Part shown: piece by piece, positions 8,471 to 17,614 of the stretch | Numbering within the stretch: the first letter of the stretch is position 1 | Layout of the letters: every line of letters starts with the position of its first letter | Assembly (NCBI RefSeq): GCF_024585265.1 | Contig: NZ_CP036533.1 | Location: 3,605,001-3,669,000 of the forward strand | Reading direction: 5' to 3' | Origin: Bradyrhizobium sp. WBAH42 | GTDB taxonomy: Bacteria; Pseudomonadota; Alphaproteobacteria; Rhizobiales; Xanthobacteraceae | Length of the DNA stretch: 64,000 bases | Program-made: the position numbers and the translations under genes | Notes under the pieces: generated by a model | Told to the model about the DNA's origin: nothing | The model's input: the letters and a program-made list of their open reading frames with translations, nothing else | The model's database searches: none

Positions 8471-8875
8471 ATGGCGCCCGTATCCATTCTCCTCAACATC
8501 CTCTGGATCCTCATCGGCGGCGCCTGGATGGCGTTCGGCTGGTTGATTGCGGCGATCGTCATGGCGATCACCATCATCGGCCTGCCCTGGGCGCGGGCGG
8601 CGTTCAACATCGCCGTCTACACGCTGCTGCCGTTCGGCTCGAAAGCGGTCAGCCGCTACGACGTGACCGGTGTCGAGGACATCGGCACCGGCCCGCTCGG
8701 GGTGATCGGCAACATCGTCTGGTTCGTGCTCGCCGGCTGGTGGCTGGCGCTCGGCCACCTCGTGACCGCGCTCGTTCTCGCCGTCACCATCATCGGCATC
8801 CCCTTCGCCTGGGCGCATCTCAAGCTCGCCGGCATCGCGCTCTGGCCGATCGGCAAGGTGATCGTGCCGGCATAG
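8471..8875 (+). CDS. YccF-family inner membrane protein
   Basis: A 134-residue very hydrophobic protein with two repeated units, each a pair of membrane segments: residues 5-37 and 72-110. The repeated signature AITIIGLPWARAAF (about 36-49) and AVTIIGIPFAWAHLKL (about 102-117) is that of the YccF (DUF307) domain, two copies of which make up the family. The short loops and the conserved IGLP/IGIP turns fit a cytoplasmic membrane protein. Function is unknown for the family. The gene stands alone between repeats, with its own candidate promoter at 8413. Confidence 0.85.
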   Translation: MAPVSILLNILWILIGGAWMAFGWLIAAIVMAITIIGLPWARAAFNIAVYTLLPFGSKAVSRYDVTGVEDIGTGPLGVIGNIVWFVLAGWWLALGHLVTALVLAVTIIGIPFAWAHLKLAGIALWPIGKVIVPA

Positions 8876-9286
8876 GGCGAACGCGGTAGGATGGGTAGAG
8901 CGCCAGCGAAACCCAACATCTGCTCTCGGATGATGAAACATGATCGGTTTCGCTTCGCCGGGATGTCCCGAGCACTGCGAGACCGCGAAGGCATGTTTGT
9001 TGACAAGGCCGGCCATTCTCGTGCCCCGGACGCAGCGCAGCGCTCCCCCGGCGATGCGAAGCATCGTCCGGTTCAGCGATGCGCTGCAGAGCCGGGGCCC
9101 ATGTCGCGGCACATGTGCTCTGTCGCTCCTCGGTCCCGGACGCGCTGCAACGCTAAGGGGCGTTGCAGCGGGACAAGAAATCTTCGCCCTGCCGCGCCGC
9201 CACCAACTTCATCTTGCACTGCGGCAGAAAAATATCGCACACTCCGCCGGACCGGGCCGCCAAGGGCGCGAGCAGGGGAGCGAGCC
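8876..9286. other. Gene-free 411-base region before ppc, mostly repeat sequence
   Basis: The stretch 8884-8960 looks like a degenerate palindromic repeat (GGTAGGATGGGTAGAGC with downstream GGTTTCGCTTCGC). A second composite repeat lies at 9017-9173. An in-frame extension of ppc runs through this region but its translation is low-complexity and not family-like, so I treat it as non-coding. The ppc promoter should lie in the last 110 bases; I cannot place it with confidence. Confidence 0.5.
9017..9173. repeat. Composite palindromic repeat (TCTCGTGCCCCGGAC type)
   Basis: TCTCGTGCCCCGGACGCAGCG, CGATGCGAAGCATCG, GAGCCGGGGCCCATG and CGTTGCAGCGGGACAAGA follow one another, the order and wording of the 4641-4774 element with insertions. 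It lies in the leader region of ppc. Confidence 0.5.
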
Positions 9287-12085
9287 ATGTCCCTCCAGAC
9301 CGTAACATCCGACGCCACTGAGCTTCGCCCCAACCGCCCTGAGGATGTTCAGGCGATGGAGGCCGATGCCCGGCTGCGGGACGACATCCGCCTGCTCGGG
9401 CGCATTCTCGGTGACACCGTGCGCGATCAGGAGGGCGCCGAATTGTTCGACCTGGTCGAGCGCATCCGCCAGACCTCGATCCGGTTCCACCGCGACGAGG
9501 ACCGGCTCGCCCGCCGCGAGCTCGAGCAGATCCTCGACAGCATGTCGACCTCCGAGACGGTGCGGATCGTCCGCGCCTTCAGCTATTTCTCCCACCTTGC
9601 CAACATCGCCGAGGACCAGAACAACATCCGCCAGATGCGCGCGCGCAGCGCGGCCAAGAATGGCGGCTCCGGCGTGCTGGCGGAGACACTGGCGCACGCC
9701 AAGGCGGCGGGCATTGGTCCCGACCAGCTCCGCAGCTTCTTCAAGACCGCGCTGGTCAGCCCGGTGCTGACCGCGCACCCGACCGAGGTCCGCCGCAAGA
9801 GCACCATGGACCGCGAGATGGAGATCGCAGCCCTGCTCGACCGCCGCGAGCGTGTCGCCATGACCGCGGAGGAGGCCGATGCCGGCGACGAGCAGCTGCG
9901 CCGCGAGGTGCTGACGCTGTGGCAGACCAATCTCTTGCGCCGGACCAAGCTCACCGTGTTGGACGAGGTCGCCAACGGCCTGTCGTTCTACGACTACACC
10001 TTCCTGCGCGAGGTGCCGCGGCTCGTCAACGCGCTGGAGGACCGGCTTGAGGAGGGCGGCGAGGCGGCCGCGAGCGAGCTTGCCTCGTTCCTGCGGATGG
10101 GCAGCTGGATCGGCGGCGATCGCGACGGCAACCCCTTCGTCACCGCCGACGTGATGCGCGGCACGCTGCGGCTGCAGTCGAGCCGGGTGATGCAGTTCTA
10201 TCTGAACGAGCTGCACGTGCTCGGCGCCGAGCTGTCGATCGCAGCCCATCTCGCCGACGTCTCGGAGGAGCTGCGCAATTTGGCGGAGCGCTCGCCGGAC
10301 ACCTCGCCGCATCGGAGCGGGGAGCCCTATCGCCTCGCGGTCTCAGGCATCTATGCCCGGCTCACCGCGACGGCTGAAAAGCTCGAAGTCGAGATCACGC
10401 GCCGGCCGGTCGGCAAGGCGGCGCCTTACGAGAGCGTCAGGGAGCTGCAGGCCGATCTCGACGTGCTGCATCGCTCGCTGATCTCCAACAATGCCCGCGT
10501 CATCGCCCGCGGCCGGCTGCGGCTGCTCCGCCGCGCGGTGGACTGCTTCGGCTTTCACCTCGCCCGGCTCGACATCCGCCAGAATTCGGCGGTGCACGAG
10601 CGCACCATCGCCGAGCTGATCGACGCCGCCAACCCCGGCATGTCCTATCTCGCGCTCGGCGAGGAGGCCCGCATCTCGCTGCTGACCAACGAGCTGCGCT
10701 CGACGCGCGCGCTGGTCTCTCCTTTCGTCAAATACAGCGACGAGACCATGGGCGAGCTCAACGTGTTCCATGCCGCCGCGGAAGCGCATGCGAAGTTCGG
10801 CTCGGACGCCATTCCCCAATGCATCATCTCGATGTGCAAGGGCATGTCCGACATGCTCGAGGTCGCCGTGCTCTTGAAGGAGGTCGGCCTCGTCCATCCC
10901 TCCGGCCGCAGCGCCATCAACATCGTGCCGCTGTTCGAGACCATCGAGGATCTGCAGGCCTCGAGCAGCATCATGGATCGCATGCTGTCGCTGCACGATT
11001 ACCGTCGCCTCGTCGACAGCCGCGGCAGCGTACAGGAGGTCATGCTCGGCTATTCCGACTCGAACAAGGACGGCGGCTTCGTCACCTCGGGCTGGGAGCT
11101 CTACAAGGCCGAGATCGGCCTCGTCGAAGTCTTCGAGCGCCATCACGTGCGCTTGCGCCTGTTCCACGGCCGCGGCGGCTCTGTCGGACGCGGCGGCGGG
11201 CCGAGCTATGACGCCATCGTCGCCCAGCCCGGCGGCGCCGTGAATGGCCAGATCCGCATCACCGAGCAGGGCGAGATCATCTCGTCGAAATATTCCAACG
11301 CCGAGGTCGGCCGCAACAATCTAGAGATTCTCGCCGCGGCGACGCTGGAGGCGAGCCTCCTGCATCCGCGCCAGAGCGCACCGCGCCGCGAATATCTGAC
11401 GGCGATGGACGAATTGTCGAACCTCGCCTTCAAGGCCTATCGCGGCCTCGTCTACGAAACCGAAGGCTTCGTCGATTACTTCTGGTCGTCCACCGTCATC
11501 AACGAGATCGCCACGCTCAACATCGGCAGCCGTCCGGCCTCGCGCAAGAAGACCCGCGCGATCGAGGACCTCCGCGCCATTCCATGGGTGTTCTCCTGGG
11601 CGCAATGCCGCCTGATGCTGCCCGGCTGGTACGGCTTCGGCAGCGCGGTCGAGCAGTGGATCGCGGAGCATCCCGATAAGGGCATGCCGTTCCTGAAAGA
11701 ACTCTACAAGGAATGGCCGTTCTTCCGCATGCTGCTGTCGAACATGGACATGGTGCTCGCCAAGAGCTCGATCGCGATCGCCTCGCGCTATGCCGAGCTC
11801 GTGCCCGACGAGGCCTTGCGCGAAAAAATCTTCGGCCGCATCCGCCGCGAATGGCATTCCTGCATCGAGACACTCTTGGACATCATGGGCCAGGACCGGC
11901 TGCTGCAGGGCAACCCGCTGCTGGAGCGCTCCGTGCGCCACCGCTTTCCTTATCTCGATCCGCTCAACCACGTGCAGGTCGAACTCTTGAAAGAGCATCG
12001 CGCGCAGAACCCGGACGAGCAGGTGCTGCGCGGGATCCAGCTGACGATCAACGGGATCTCGGCGGGGTTGCGGAATACGGGGTAG
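9287..12085 (+). CDS. ppc: Phosphoenolpyruvate carboxylase
   Basis: A 932-residue protein, the normal length for bacterial PEP carboxylase. It fixes bicarbonate onto phosphoenolpyruvate to give oxaloacetate, refilling the TCA cycle. The catalytic histidine lies in [13 protein letters not shown] (His164), the first glycine-rich motif in [14 protein letters not shown] near residue 280, the second catalytic site in [15 protein letters not shown] near 630, and the C-terminal sequence ends in the usual RNTG. The ATG at 9287 has AGGGGAG upstream and gives the expected MSLQTVTSD start; the open frame continues 132 codons further 5-prime through repeat sequence and is not used. Single-gene unit by its context. 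Confidence 0.96.
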   Translation: MSLQTVTSDATELRPNRPEDVQAMEADARLRDDIRLLGRILGDTVRDQEGAELFDLVERIRQTSIRFHRDEDRLARRELEQILDSMSTSETVRIVRAFSYFSHLANIAEDQNNIRQMRARSAAKNGGSGVLAETLAHAKAAGIGPDQLRSFFKTALVSPVLTAHPTEVRRKSTMDREMEIAALLDRRERVAMTAEEADAGDEQLRREVLTLWQTNLLRRTKLTVLDEVANGLSFYDYTFLREVPRLVNALEDRLEEGGEAAASELASFLRMGSWIGGDRDGNPFVTADVMRGTLRLQSSRVMQFYLNELHVLGAELSIAAHLADVSEELRNLAERSPDTSPHRSGEPYRLAVSGIYARLTATAEKLEVEITRRPVGKAAPYESVRELQADLDVLHRSLISNNARVIARGRLRLLRRAVDCFGFHLARLDIRQNSAVHERTIAELIDAANPGMSYLALGEEARISLLTNELRSTRALVSPFVKYSDETMGELNVFHAAAEAHAKFGSDAIPQCIISMCKGMSDMLEVAVLLKEVGLVHPSGRSAINIVPLFETIEDLQASSSIMDRMLSLHDYRRLVDSRGSVQEVMLGYSDSNKDGGFVTSGWELYKAEIGLVEVFERHHVRLRLFHGRGGSVGRGGGPSYDAIVAQPGGAVNGQIRITEQGEIISSKYSNAEVGRNNLEILAAATLEASLLHPRQSAPRREYLTAMDELSNLAFKAYRGLVYETEGFVDYFWSSTVINEIATLNIGSRPASRKKTRAIEDLRAIPWVFSWAQCRLMLPGWYGFGSAVEQWIAEHPDKGMPFLKELYKEWPFFRMLLSNMDMVLAKSSIAIASRYAELVPDEALREKIFGRIRREWHSCIETLLDIMGQDRLLQGNPLLERSVRHRFPYLDPLNHVQVELLKEHRAQNPDEQVLRGIQLTINGISAGLRNTG

Positions 12086-12091
12086 CTGCAA

Positions 12092-12130
12092 CGTCGTTCC
12101 GGGGCGCCCGAAGGGCGAACCCGGAACCTC
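12092..12130. repeat. Short inverted repeat after ppc
   Basis: CGTTCCGGGGCGCCC and GGGCGAACCCGGAACCTCG form a short hairpin related to the GTCATTCCGGGG repeat ends. It lies between the converging ppc and SMP-30 genes and could contribute to transcription ending; there is no T-tract. Confidence 0.45.
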
Positions 12131-12142
12131 GACGTCACCAAC

Positions 12143-13321
12143 TCACGGCTTCATCGCGCCCTGCACGCTGGTGTAGACGGCATAAAGCGATGTCGAGCCG
12201 CAAATATAGAGTCTGTTGCGCTGCTGGCCGCCGAAGCACAGGTTTGCCACGGTCTCGGGAATGTGGATCTTGCCGAGCAATTCGCCCGAGGACGTATAGC
12301 AGCGCACGCCGTCTTCGTTCGGATCGCCCCAACCGACCGAGCACCAGACCCGCCCCTCGGTGTCACAGCGAACGCCGTCGGTGATGCCGGGCTTCGGCAT
12401 GTCTGCAAAGACCTTGCTGTTGGAGACCTTGCCTGCCGCGACGTCGAGGTCGAACACGCGGATATGCGAAGGATTGTCCGGCCCGTCGGTGAACCCGGTG
12501 TCGCAGACGTAGAGCTTCTTCTCGTCGGGTGAGATGGCAAGCCCGTTGGGCTCGACAAAATCGTCGACCACGACCTTGACCTCTCCGGACTTCGGATCGA
12601 CGCGGTAGACGTTCTTCTTGTCCTGCTCGGGGTCGGCCTTGATCCCCTCATAGAAACCGCCGATGCCGTAAGCGGGATCGGTGAACCAGATCGCGCCATC
12701 GGCGGTTACGACCGCATCGTTCGGGGAGTTCAGCCGCTTGCCGTTGTACTTGTCGGCAATGATCGTGATCGAGCCGTCGAGCTCGGTCCGCGTCACACGC
12801 CTGCCGCTATGCTCGCAGGTGATCAGGCGTCCCTCGCGATCGATCGTGTTGCCGTTCGAGTTCATCGACGGCTGGCGATAGACGCTGAGGTGACCGTCGT
12901 CCTCGCAGAAACGCATGATGCGGTTGTTCGGAATGTCGCTGAACAGCACGTATCGCCCGGCTGCGAAATAGACGGGCCCCTCGGCCCAGCGGAAGCCGGT
13001 TGCGACACGCTCGACCGCCATGGTGCCGGCGAAGGCCGGAAAGCCGGAAGGACCGAAAGTCGGCGGTCCCTTCTTGGCCGATTCCAGATGAGAGTCGGGG
13101 TAGCGGCTGCCCGGCAATGGTCCGAGCGGCAGCGGCGCCGTCGATCTCGTCGGTGCGCCGGTCTGGCCGAGGGGCGCGACGGAAGCCGCCAAGGCTCCGT
13201 TCAAGGCTCCGTTCATGGTGACGCCCGTCGCCGCGACTGCGGCGGCAGCGCCCTTCAACAGCGTGCGGCGCGCGAGAGAGGGCTCGCTGCTATTTGCGGG
13301 AATGGTCAGTGGTTTTGTCAT
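12143..13321 (-). CDS. Tat-exported SMP-30/gluconolactonase-like protein
   Basis: A 392-residue protein with a twin-arginine signal (SLARRTLLKGAAAAVAATG, residues about 14-32) and then an SMP-30/gluconolactonase/LRE-like beta-propeller. Family features are FRWAEGPVYF near residue 120, RLNSPNDAVVTADGAIWFTDPAYG near 208-231, and VEPNGLAISPDEKKLYVCDTG near 270-290; the Glu, Asn and Asp metal ligands typical of the family appear in EGP, SPND and the later GVRCDTEG. It is predicted to hydrolyse a sugar lactone or similar ester in the periplasm. Start ATG at 13321 was chosen to place the Tat motif near the N terminus. Confidence 0.85.
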   Translation of the reverse strand: MTKPLTIPANSSEPSLARRTLLKGAAAAVAATGVTMNGALNGALAASVAPLGQTGAPTRSTAPLPLGPLPGSRYPDSHLESAKKGPPTFGPSGFPAFAGTMAVERVATGFRWAEGPVYFAAGRYVLFSDIPNNRIMRFCEDDGHLSVYRQPSMNSNGNTIDREGRLITCEHSGRRVTRTELDGSITIIADKYNGKRLNSPNDAVVTADGAIWFTDPAYGIGGFYEGIKADPEQDKKNVYRVDPKSGEVKVVVDDFVEPNGLAISPDEKKLYVCDTGFTDGPDNPSHIRVFDLDVAAGKVSNSKVFADMPKPGITDGVRCDTEGRVWCSVGWGDPNEDGVRCYTSSGELLGKIHIPETVANLCFGGQQRNRLYICGSTSLYAVYTSVQGAMKP

Positions 13322-13383
13322 GGTTGCCTCCCGATTTTTTTTATTGGGAGCAAACCATCCGCCCGCAATCGGGCGTAAAGCGG

Positions 13384-13413
13384 GCGATCTCCGGCTGGAC
13401 AACCGGAGATCGC
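13384..13413. repeat. Perfect 11-bp inverted repeat
   Basis: GCGATCTCCGG at 13384-13394 and CCGGAGATCGC at 13403-13413 with an 8-base loop. It lies between two minus-strand genes, after the SDR stop (13437) and before the SMP-30 start (13321). It may be a terminator for the SDR gene or an operator for the lactonase gene; the minus-strand side lacks a clear T-tract. Confidence 0.5.
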
Positions 13414-13436
13414 AATGCAGCAAAGGCAGGGATCGG

Positions 13437-14351
13437 TTACACCGGATCCCAGGTGAAGATGTCGGCGGAGCGGTCGAGCTTGTAGAACGAGCCCTTCAGC
13501 GCCGGCATGCCGTGTTCCGCAATCGACTGCGGCGTCCAGCCTTCGCTCCGCTGCACCGAGCGGATCGGGCGGTTCTGGCTGAACAGGAAGATCTCGTTCA
13601 TGCGCACGCCGAAGATCTGGCCGGTGACGTCCTTGGCGGAATCGCCGAGCAGATAGCCGCAGAGGGGGGCGATCTTCTCCGGGCCCATCTGCTTGATTTT
13701 CTCGACGCGCGCCTTCTCGGCGTCGGTCTCGGTCGGGATGGTGCCGATCATGCGCGTCCAGGCGAACGGCGAGACGCAATTGGAGCGGACGTTGAAGCGG
13801 CCCATGTCGAGCGCGATCGACTTCGACAGCCCGACGATGCCGAGCTTGGCCGCCGCGTAGTTGGCTTGGCCGAAATTGCCGATCAGGCCCGAGGTCGAGG
13901 TGAAGTGCACGAACGAGCCCGACTCCTGCTCGCGGAAGATGCGCGCCGCGGCGTGGCTGACGTAGAACGAGCCCATCAGATGCACCTTGATGACGGCCTC
14001 GAAGGCTTCCACGCTCATCTTGTGGAAGATCATGTCGCGCAGGATGCCGGCATTGTTGACGACGCCGTCGAGCCGGCCGAAATGATCGGTCGCGGTCTTC
14101 ACGATCTTGCTGGCGGGAATAGCTTCCGCGACGCTTTCGAAATTGGCGACCGCCGTGCCGCCGCGCTTCTTGATCTCCTCGACCACCTCCTCGGCGGGCG
14201 CCGCGTTCGCGCCCGCGCCGTCGGCAGCTCCGCCGGGATCGTTGACGACGACCTTGGCGCCCTCGGCCGCGCACAAGAGCGCAATCTCGCGCCCGATGCC
14301 GCGCCCTGCGCCGGTGACGATGATGACCTTGTCTTGCAGTGATTTGCTCAT
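13437..14351 (-). CDS. SDR family 3-hydroxyacyl-CoA dehydrogenase-like protein
   Basis: A 304-residue short-chain dehydrogenase. IIVTGAGRGIGREIALLCA lies near residues 10-28, the insert GGAADGAGANAAPAEEVV near 40-57 is typical of the peroxisomal multifunctional-enzyme-2 (HSD17B4) type, VNNAGILRD near 97, STSGL near 145 and the catalytic ANYAAAKLG near 158-166. It should oxidise a 3-hydroxyacyl-CoA with NAD. Downstream on the minus strand of the thiolase-fold and DUF35 genes, with a 169-base gap that holds a repeat. The three genes probably carry out the last steps of a beta-oxidation-like cycle. Confidence 0.88.
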   Translation of the reverse strand: MSKSLQDKVIIVTGAGRGIGREIALLCAAEGAKVVVNDPGGAADGAGANAAPAEEVVEEIKKRGGTAVANFESVAEAIPASKIVKTATDHFGRLDGVVNNAGILRDMIFHKMSVEAFEAVIKVHLMGSFYVSHAAARIFREQESGSFVHFTSTSGLIGNFGQANYAAAKLGIVGLSKSIALDMGRFNVRSNCVSPFAWTRMIGTIPTETDAEKARVEKIKQMGPEKIAPLCGYLLGDSAKDVTGQIFGVRMNEIFLFSQNRPIRSVQRSEGWTPQSIAEHGMPALKGSFYKLDRSADIFTWDPV

Positions 14352-14371
14352 GTGGGTTCTCCTGTTTTCTT

Positions 14372-14509
14372 ACCTCGCCCCGCTTGCGGGGAGAGGTCGA
14401 ATTCGAGCAAAGCTCGAATTCGGGTGAGGGGGACTCTCCGCGAGTCTGGTGTATGTGGATGCAGCCCCTCACCCCAACCCTCTCCCCGTAAGAACGGGGA
14501 GAGGGAGAG
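14372..14509. repeat. Palindromic repeat, CTCCCC...GGGGAG family, copy 1
   Basis: Starts CTCGCCCCGCTTGCGGGGAG and ends CCTCTCCCCGTAAGAACGGG plus GAGAGGGAG; the middle holds GGGTGAGGGG and CCCCTCACCCC as an inverted pair. Relatives occur at 20000, 28088, 31770 and 45380. Confidence 0.65.
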
Positions 14510-14520
14510 GCGAGCAGCCA

Positions 14521-15660
14521 TTACCTCTCGTTCGTGAACACGATCGTGCCACTCGCCGCGAACATGCCGCCGACGCCGTGGCACACCGAAATCTTCGCGT
14601 TCGGCACCTGCGCCGGCGCGATCCCGCGCATCTGGCGCACGCTCTCCTGCAGCGCGTACATGCCGTACATGCCCGAATGCATGTAGCTCAATCCGCCGCC
14701 GTTGGTGTTGAGCGGCAGCTTGGCCCCAGGCCGCGTGTTGCCGTCGGCGATGAATTGGCCGGTTTCTTCGTACGGCATGAAGCCGAGATCGCCGAGGCCG
14801 AACAGCGGCAGATGCGCGAATGCGTCGTAGATCATGAGATGATCGACGTCCCCGTGCGCGATGCCGGCCTCCTTGAAGGCCAGCGGCCCCGCCGTCTTGA
14901 ACGCACGCGAGGAGTTGAACGTCTCCATCTGGCTGACCATCGGCGTCTCAACGCTCTCGCCGGTGCCCATGATGTAGACCGGCTTCCGCGGAAAATCCCT
15001 GGCGCGGTCGGCCGAGGTCAGGATCAGCGCGCCGCCGCCGTCGGTGACGAGGCAGCACTGCAGCAGCCGGAACGGATAGGCGATCATGCGCGAGTTGAGG
15101 ACATCGGCAACCGTGATCGGGTCCTTCATCATCGCGCGCGGATTCTTCGCGGCCCATTCCCGCTGCACCACCGCCACCGAAGCCAATTGCTCGTGGGTGA
15201 TGCCGTAGGTCTTCATGAAGCGCAGCACGGGAATCGGGAACATGCTGGGCGGGCCGTAGACGCCGAAAGGAGCCTCGAACTGGCCGTTGAGGCTGTCGGC
15301 CGCCGTCGAGCGCGGCAATTTGCCGATCATCGACTTGCCGCTCTCGGCGTGGGTGATCAGCACCGTCTTGCAGAGACCCGCCTCGATCGCCGCCGCCGCG
15401 TGCCGGACATGCAGCATGAAGGAGCAGCCGCCGACCGAGGTGCCGTCCACCCAGGTCGGCTTGATGCCGAGATAATGGCAGACCTGCTGCGGCGTTTCGA
15501 CCGCGGTGGCAAAGCCGTCGATGTCGGAGAGCTTCAGCCCGGCGTCGGCAATGGCGTTGAGCGCGGCGTCCGCATGCAGCTGGAGCTGCGAGGCGTTGGG
15601 GATGACACCGAGCTCCGTGGTCTCGGCTGCGCCGACGACGGCAACCTGGTTCTTGCGCAT
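14521..15660 (-). CDS. Thiolase-fold protein (acetyl-CoA acetyltransferase/SCP2-thiolase type)
   Basis: A 379-residue thiolase-superfamily protein of the lipid-transfer/SCP2-thiolase kind. Family regions are VVGAAETTELG near residue 7, VDGTSVGGCSFMLHV near 80-95, LLPLNTNGGGLSYMHSGMYGM near 310-330 and VCHGVGGMFAASGT near 357-371, which carries the conserved histidine. The usual nucleophilic cysteine position (CSTG in SCP2 thiolases) appears to read TSVGG here, so it may not be a true thiolase. Its stop-start neighbour is a DUF35 Zn-ribbon/OB protein 3 bases upstream. Thiolase-fold/DUF35 pairs act as aldolases in steroid side-chain breakdown (Ltp2 with its DUF35 partner); that role here is inference. 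Confidence 0.82.
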   Translation of the reverse strand: MRKNQVAVVGAAETTELGVIPNASQLQLHADAALNAIADAGLKLSDIDGFATAVETPQQVCHYLGIKPTWVDGTSVGGCSFMLHVRHAAAAIEAGLCKTVLITHAESGKSMIGKLPRSTAADSLNGQFEAPFGVYGPPSMFPIPVLRFMKTYGITHEQLASVAVVQREWAAKNPRAMMKDPITVADVLNSRMIAYPFRLLQCCLVTDGGGALILTSADRARDFPRKPVYIMGTGESVETPMVSQMETFNSSRAFKTAGPLAFKEAGIAHGDVDHLMIYDAFAHLPLFGLGDLGFMPYEETGQFIADGNTRPGAKLPLNTNGGGLSYMHSGMYGMYALQESVRQMRGIAPAQVPNAKISVCHGVGGMFAASGTIVFTNER

Positions 15661-15663
15661 GGT

Positions 15664-16077
15664 CTACCCCTTCGCCGGACGGAAGACGGGAAGGGTGATC
15701 TTGTCGTCGAGCTCCTGGAACGCGACCTCGAGCTTCATGTCGAGTTCGAGCGCCTCGGGGGTCTGCGGGCAGTCGATGATGTTGCTCATCATCCGCGGGC
15801 CTTCGTCGAGCTCGACCACCGCGATGGCGTAAGGCGGCGTGAAGCCCGGTGCCGCGGGCCGGTGGTTGATCACGTAGCTGTAGAGAAAGCCCTTGCCGCT
15901 CGCCTTGAAGATGCTGACCTTGCGCGAGGCGCAGGAGGGGCAGAACGGGCGCGGCGGGAAGTAGACGTGGGCGCAGGCATCGCAGCGCTGCAGGCGCAAT
16001 TCGCCGGCCTTGGTGCCGTCCCAGAAATGCTGGGTCTCCGGCGTCGGTTTCGGTCGCGCGCGCTGCGGTTCGGCCAT
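15664..16077 (-). CDS. Zn-ribbon/OB-fold DUF35 protein
   Basis: A 137-residue protein with an N-terminal helix (HFWDGTKAGELRLQRC), a four-cysteine zinc ribbon (CDACAHVYFPPRPFCPSC, residues about 31-48) and a C-terminal OB fold beginning SFLYSYVINHRP. This is the DUF35 (YrzI-like OB, acyl-CoA-associated) architecture; such proteins bind the acyl-CoA and are partners of thiolase-fold enzymes. The ATG at 16077 is chosen because the family begins a few residues before the HFW segment. The gene ends 3 bases before the start of the thiolase-fold gene, so translation coupling and complex formation are likely. Confidence 0.87.
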   Translation of the reverse strand: MAEPQRARPKPTPETQHFWDGTKAGELRLQRCDACAHVYFPPRPFCPSCASRKVSIFKASGKGFLYSYVINHRPAAPGFTPPYAIAVVELDEGPRMMSNIIDCPQTPEALELDMKLEVAFQELDDKITLPVFRPAKG

Positions 16078-16208
16078 GTTGGCGGCTCCTCCCAAGAGTC
16101 TCCCGAGCGACAGGCCTCGCGCCCGCCGGTTTCGAACTTGATGCGACAATCGACCATGGCGCGTCAACGGTCCAGCAATGCGCATGCATGCCATCATGCG
16201 CACAATGC

Positions 16209-16236
16209 TTGTGTCGAGCTGAGCCAGCGCTATAGA
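16209..16236 (+). promoter_or_regulatory. Candidate promoter of the amidase operon
   Basis: TTGTGT at 16209-16214 and TATAGA at 16231-16236 with a 16-base spacer, 28 bases before the amidase ATG at 16265. It is the best sigma-70-like match in the 187-base gap between the divergent DUF35 and amidase genes. Consensus-based only. Confidence 0.35.
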
Positions 16237-16264
16237 TTGCGCGCGAATATTCCGTGAGACAGAC

Positions 16265-17614
16265 ATGCCCGATTTTCCGACACTGGCGCAGCTCGCCGAT
16301 GACCTCGAAAGCGGCCGCACCACCTCCCGCAAGTTGGTCGAGGCCTGCCTCGCCAGGATCGCCGACCCCGCCGGCGAAGGCCAGCGCGCCTTCATCCACG
16401 TCGACAAGGACGCCGCGCTTGCGGCCGCCGATGCGATGGATGCCTTGCGCAAGGCCAAGGCGGCGCCGTCGCGCTATGCCGGCATCCCGATCTCGATCAA
16501 GGATCTGTTCGACATCAAGGGCCAGGTGACGCGCGCCGGCTCGCGCGCGCTCGATGACTCAGCCCCGGCCGAGCACGATGCCGCGACGGTGGCGCGGCTG
16601 CGCGGCGCCGGCTTCGTCGTCATCGGCCGCACCAACATGACCGAGTTCGCCTATTCCGGCATCGGCATCAATCCGCATTATGGCACGCCGAAGGGGGTCT
16701 GGAACCGGTCCGAAGGCCACGTGCCCGGCGGCTCGTCGGCCGGCGCGGCGGTGTCCGTGCTCGACGGCATGGCGCATGGCGCGCTCGGCACCGACACCGG
16801 CGGCTCCTGCCGGATTCCGGCCGCCTTCAACGGCATCGTCGGCTACAAGCCGACGCAGCGGCGCGTGCCGCTCGACGGCTCGGTGCCGCTGTCGTTCTCG
16901 CTCGACAGCATCGGGCCGCTGGCACGATCGGTCAGTTGCTGTGCCATACTCGATGCCGTGCTCGCGGGCGAGCCGATCGTCCCGTTGAGGCCGCGGCCGA
17001 TCCAGGGCATGCGTCTCGCGGTGCCCACCACGATCGCGCTCGACGATCTCGACGCAGAGGTGGCCAAGACCTTCGAGCGCGCGCTGAAGACGCTGTCCGA
17101 TCACGGCGCCATCATCGAGCGGATCGAGATGGCGGAGTTCCACGACGTCGGCCCGATGAATGCCAAGGGCGGCTTCGCGGCGTCCGAGAGCTATGCCTGG
17201 CACCGCTATCTCATCACGGCCAAGGGCGACGTCTACGATCCCAGGGTCGCCGTGCGCATCATGCGCGGCGAGGCGCAGAGCGCGGCCGACTACATCGACC
17301 TGCTCAACGAACGCCGCTCGCTGATCGCGCGCGTCAACGCGCGCATCGCGCCCTATGATGCCCTGGTGCTGCCGACGACGCCCAACACACCGCCGAAGAT
17401 CGCCGACCTCGCCGACGATCAGGCCTTCACCCGCGAGAACATCCGCGCCTTGCGCAATTGCAGCCTGATCAACCTGATCGACGGTTGCGCCATCTCGCTG
17501 CCCTGTCATCGCGAGGGCGACGTTCCCGTCGGCCTGATGCTGGCGGGCGCAGGCGGCTCGGACCATCGCATTTTCGAACTTGCTGCCGGCATGGAGGCCG
17601 TCATTCGTGTTTGA
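16265..17614 (+). CDS. Amidase (amidase-signature family)
   Basis: A 449-residue amidase-signature enzyme. The Ser-cisSer-Lys triad is visible: Lys79 in GIPISIKDLFD, the serines of HVPGGSSAGAAV (157/158) and the nucleophile Ser181 in GTDTGGSCRIPAAFNG. It hydrolyses a carbon-nitrogen amide bond in the cytoplasm. It is not GatA by context: there are no gatB or gatC genes beside it. The following DUF2848 gene begins inside its last codons, so the two are co-translated and may act in one pathway. The substrate is unknown. Confidence 0.9.
   Translation: MPDFPTLAQLADDLESGRTTSRKLVEACLARIADPAGEGQRAFIHVDKDAALAAADAMDALRKAKAAPSRYAGIPISIKDLFDIKGQVTRAGSRALDDSAPAEHDAATVARLRGAGFVVIGRTNMTEFAYSGIGINPHYGTPKGVWNRSEGHVPGGSSAGAAVSVLDGMAHGALGTDTGGSCRIPAAFNGIVGYKPTQRRVPLDGSVPLSFSLDSIGPLARSVSCCAILDAVLAGEPIVPLRPRPIQGMRLAVPTTIALDDLDAEVAKTFERALKTLSDHGAIIERIEMAEFHDVGPMNAKGGFAASESYAWHRYLITAKGDVYDPRVAVRIMRGEAQSAADYIDLLNERRSLIARVNARIAPYDALVLPTTPNTPPKIADLADDQAFTRENIRALRNCSLINLIDGCAISLPCHREGDVPVGLMLAGAGGSDHRIFELAAGMEAVIRV

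Noticed and set aside
8891..9286. 132-codon N-terminal extension of ppc
   Set aside because: Translated palindromic repeat sequence; PEP carboxylases begin near the ATG at 9287, which has a good ribosome site.
14449..16257. A 602-codon open frame on the plus strand opposite the thiolase and DUF35 genes
   Set aside because: It runs antisense to two well-recognised genes, is rich in Arg, Ala, Asp and His as expected for an antisense frame in GC-rich DNA, and shows no domain.
16265..17614. Amidase as GatA of the tRNA amidotransferase
   Set aside because: No gatB or gatC nearby, and it is coupled with a DUF2848 gene instead.
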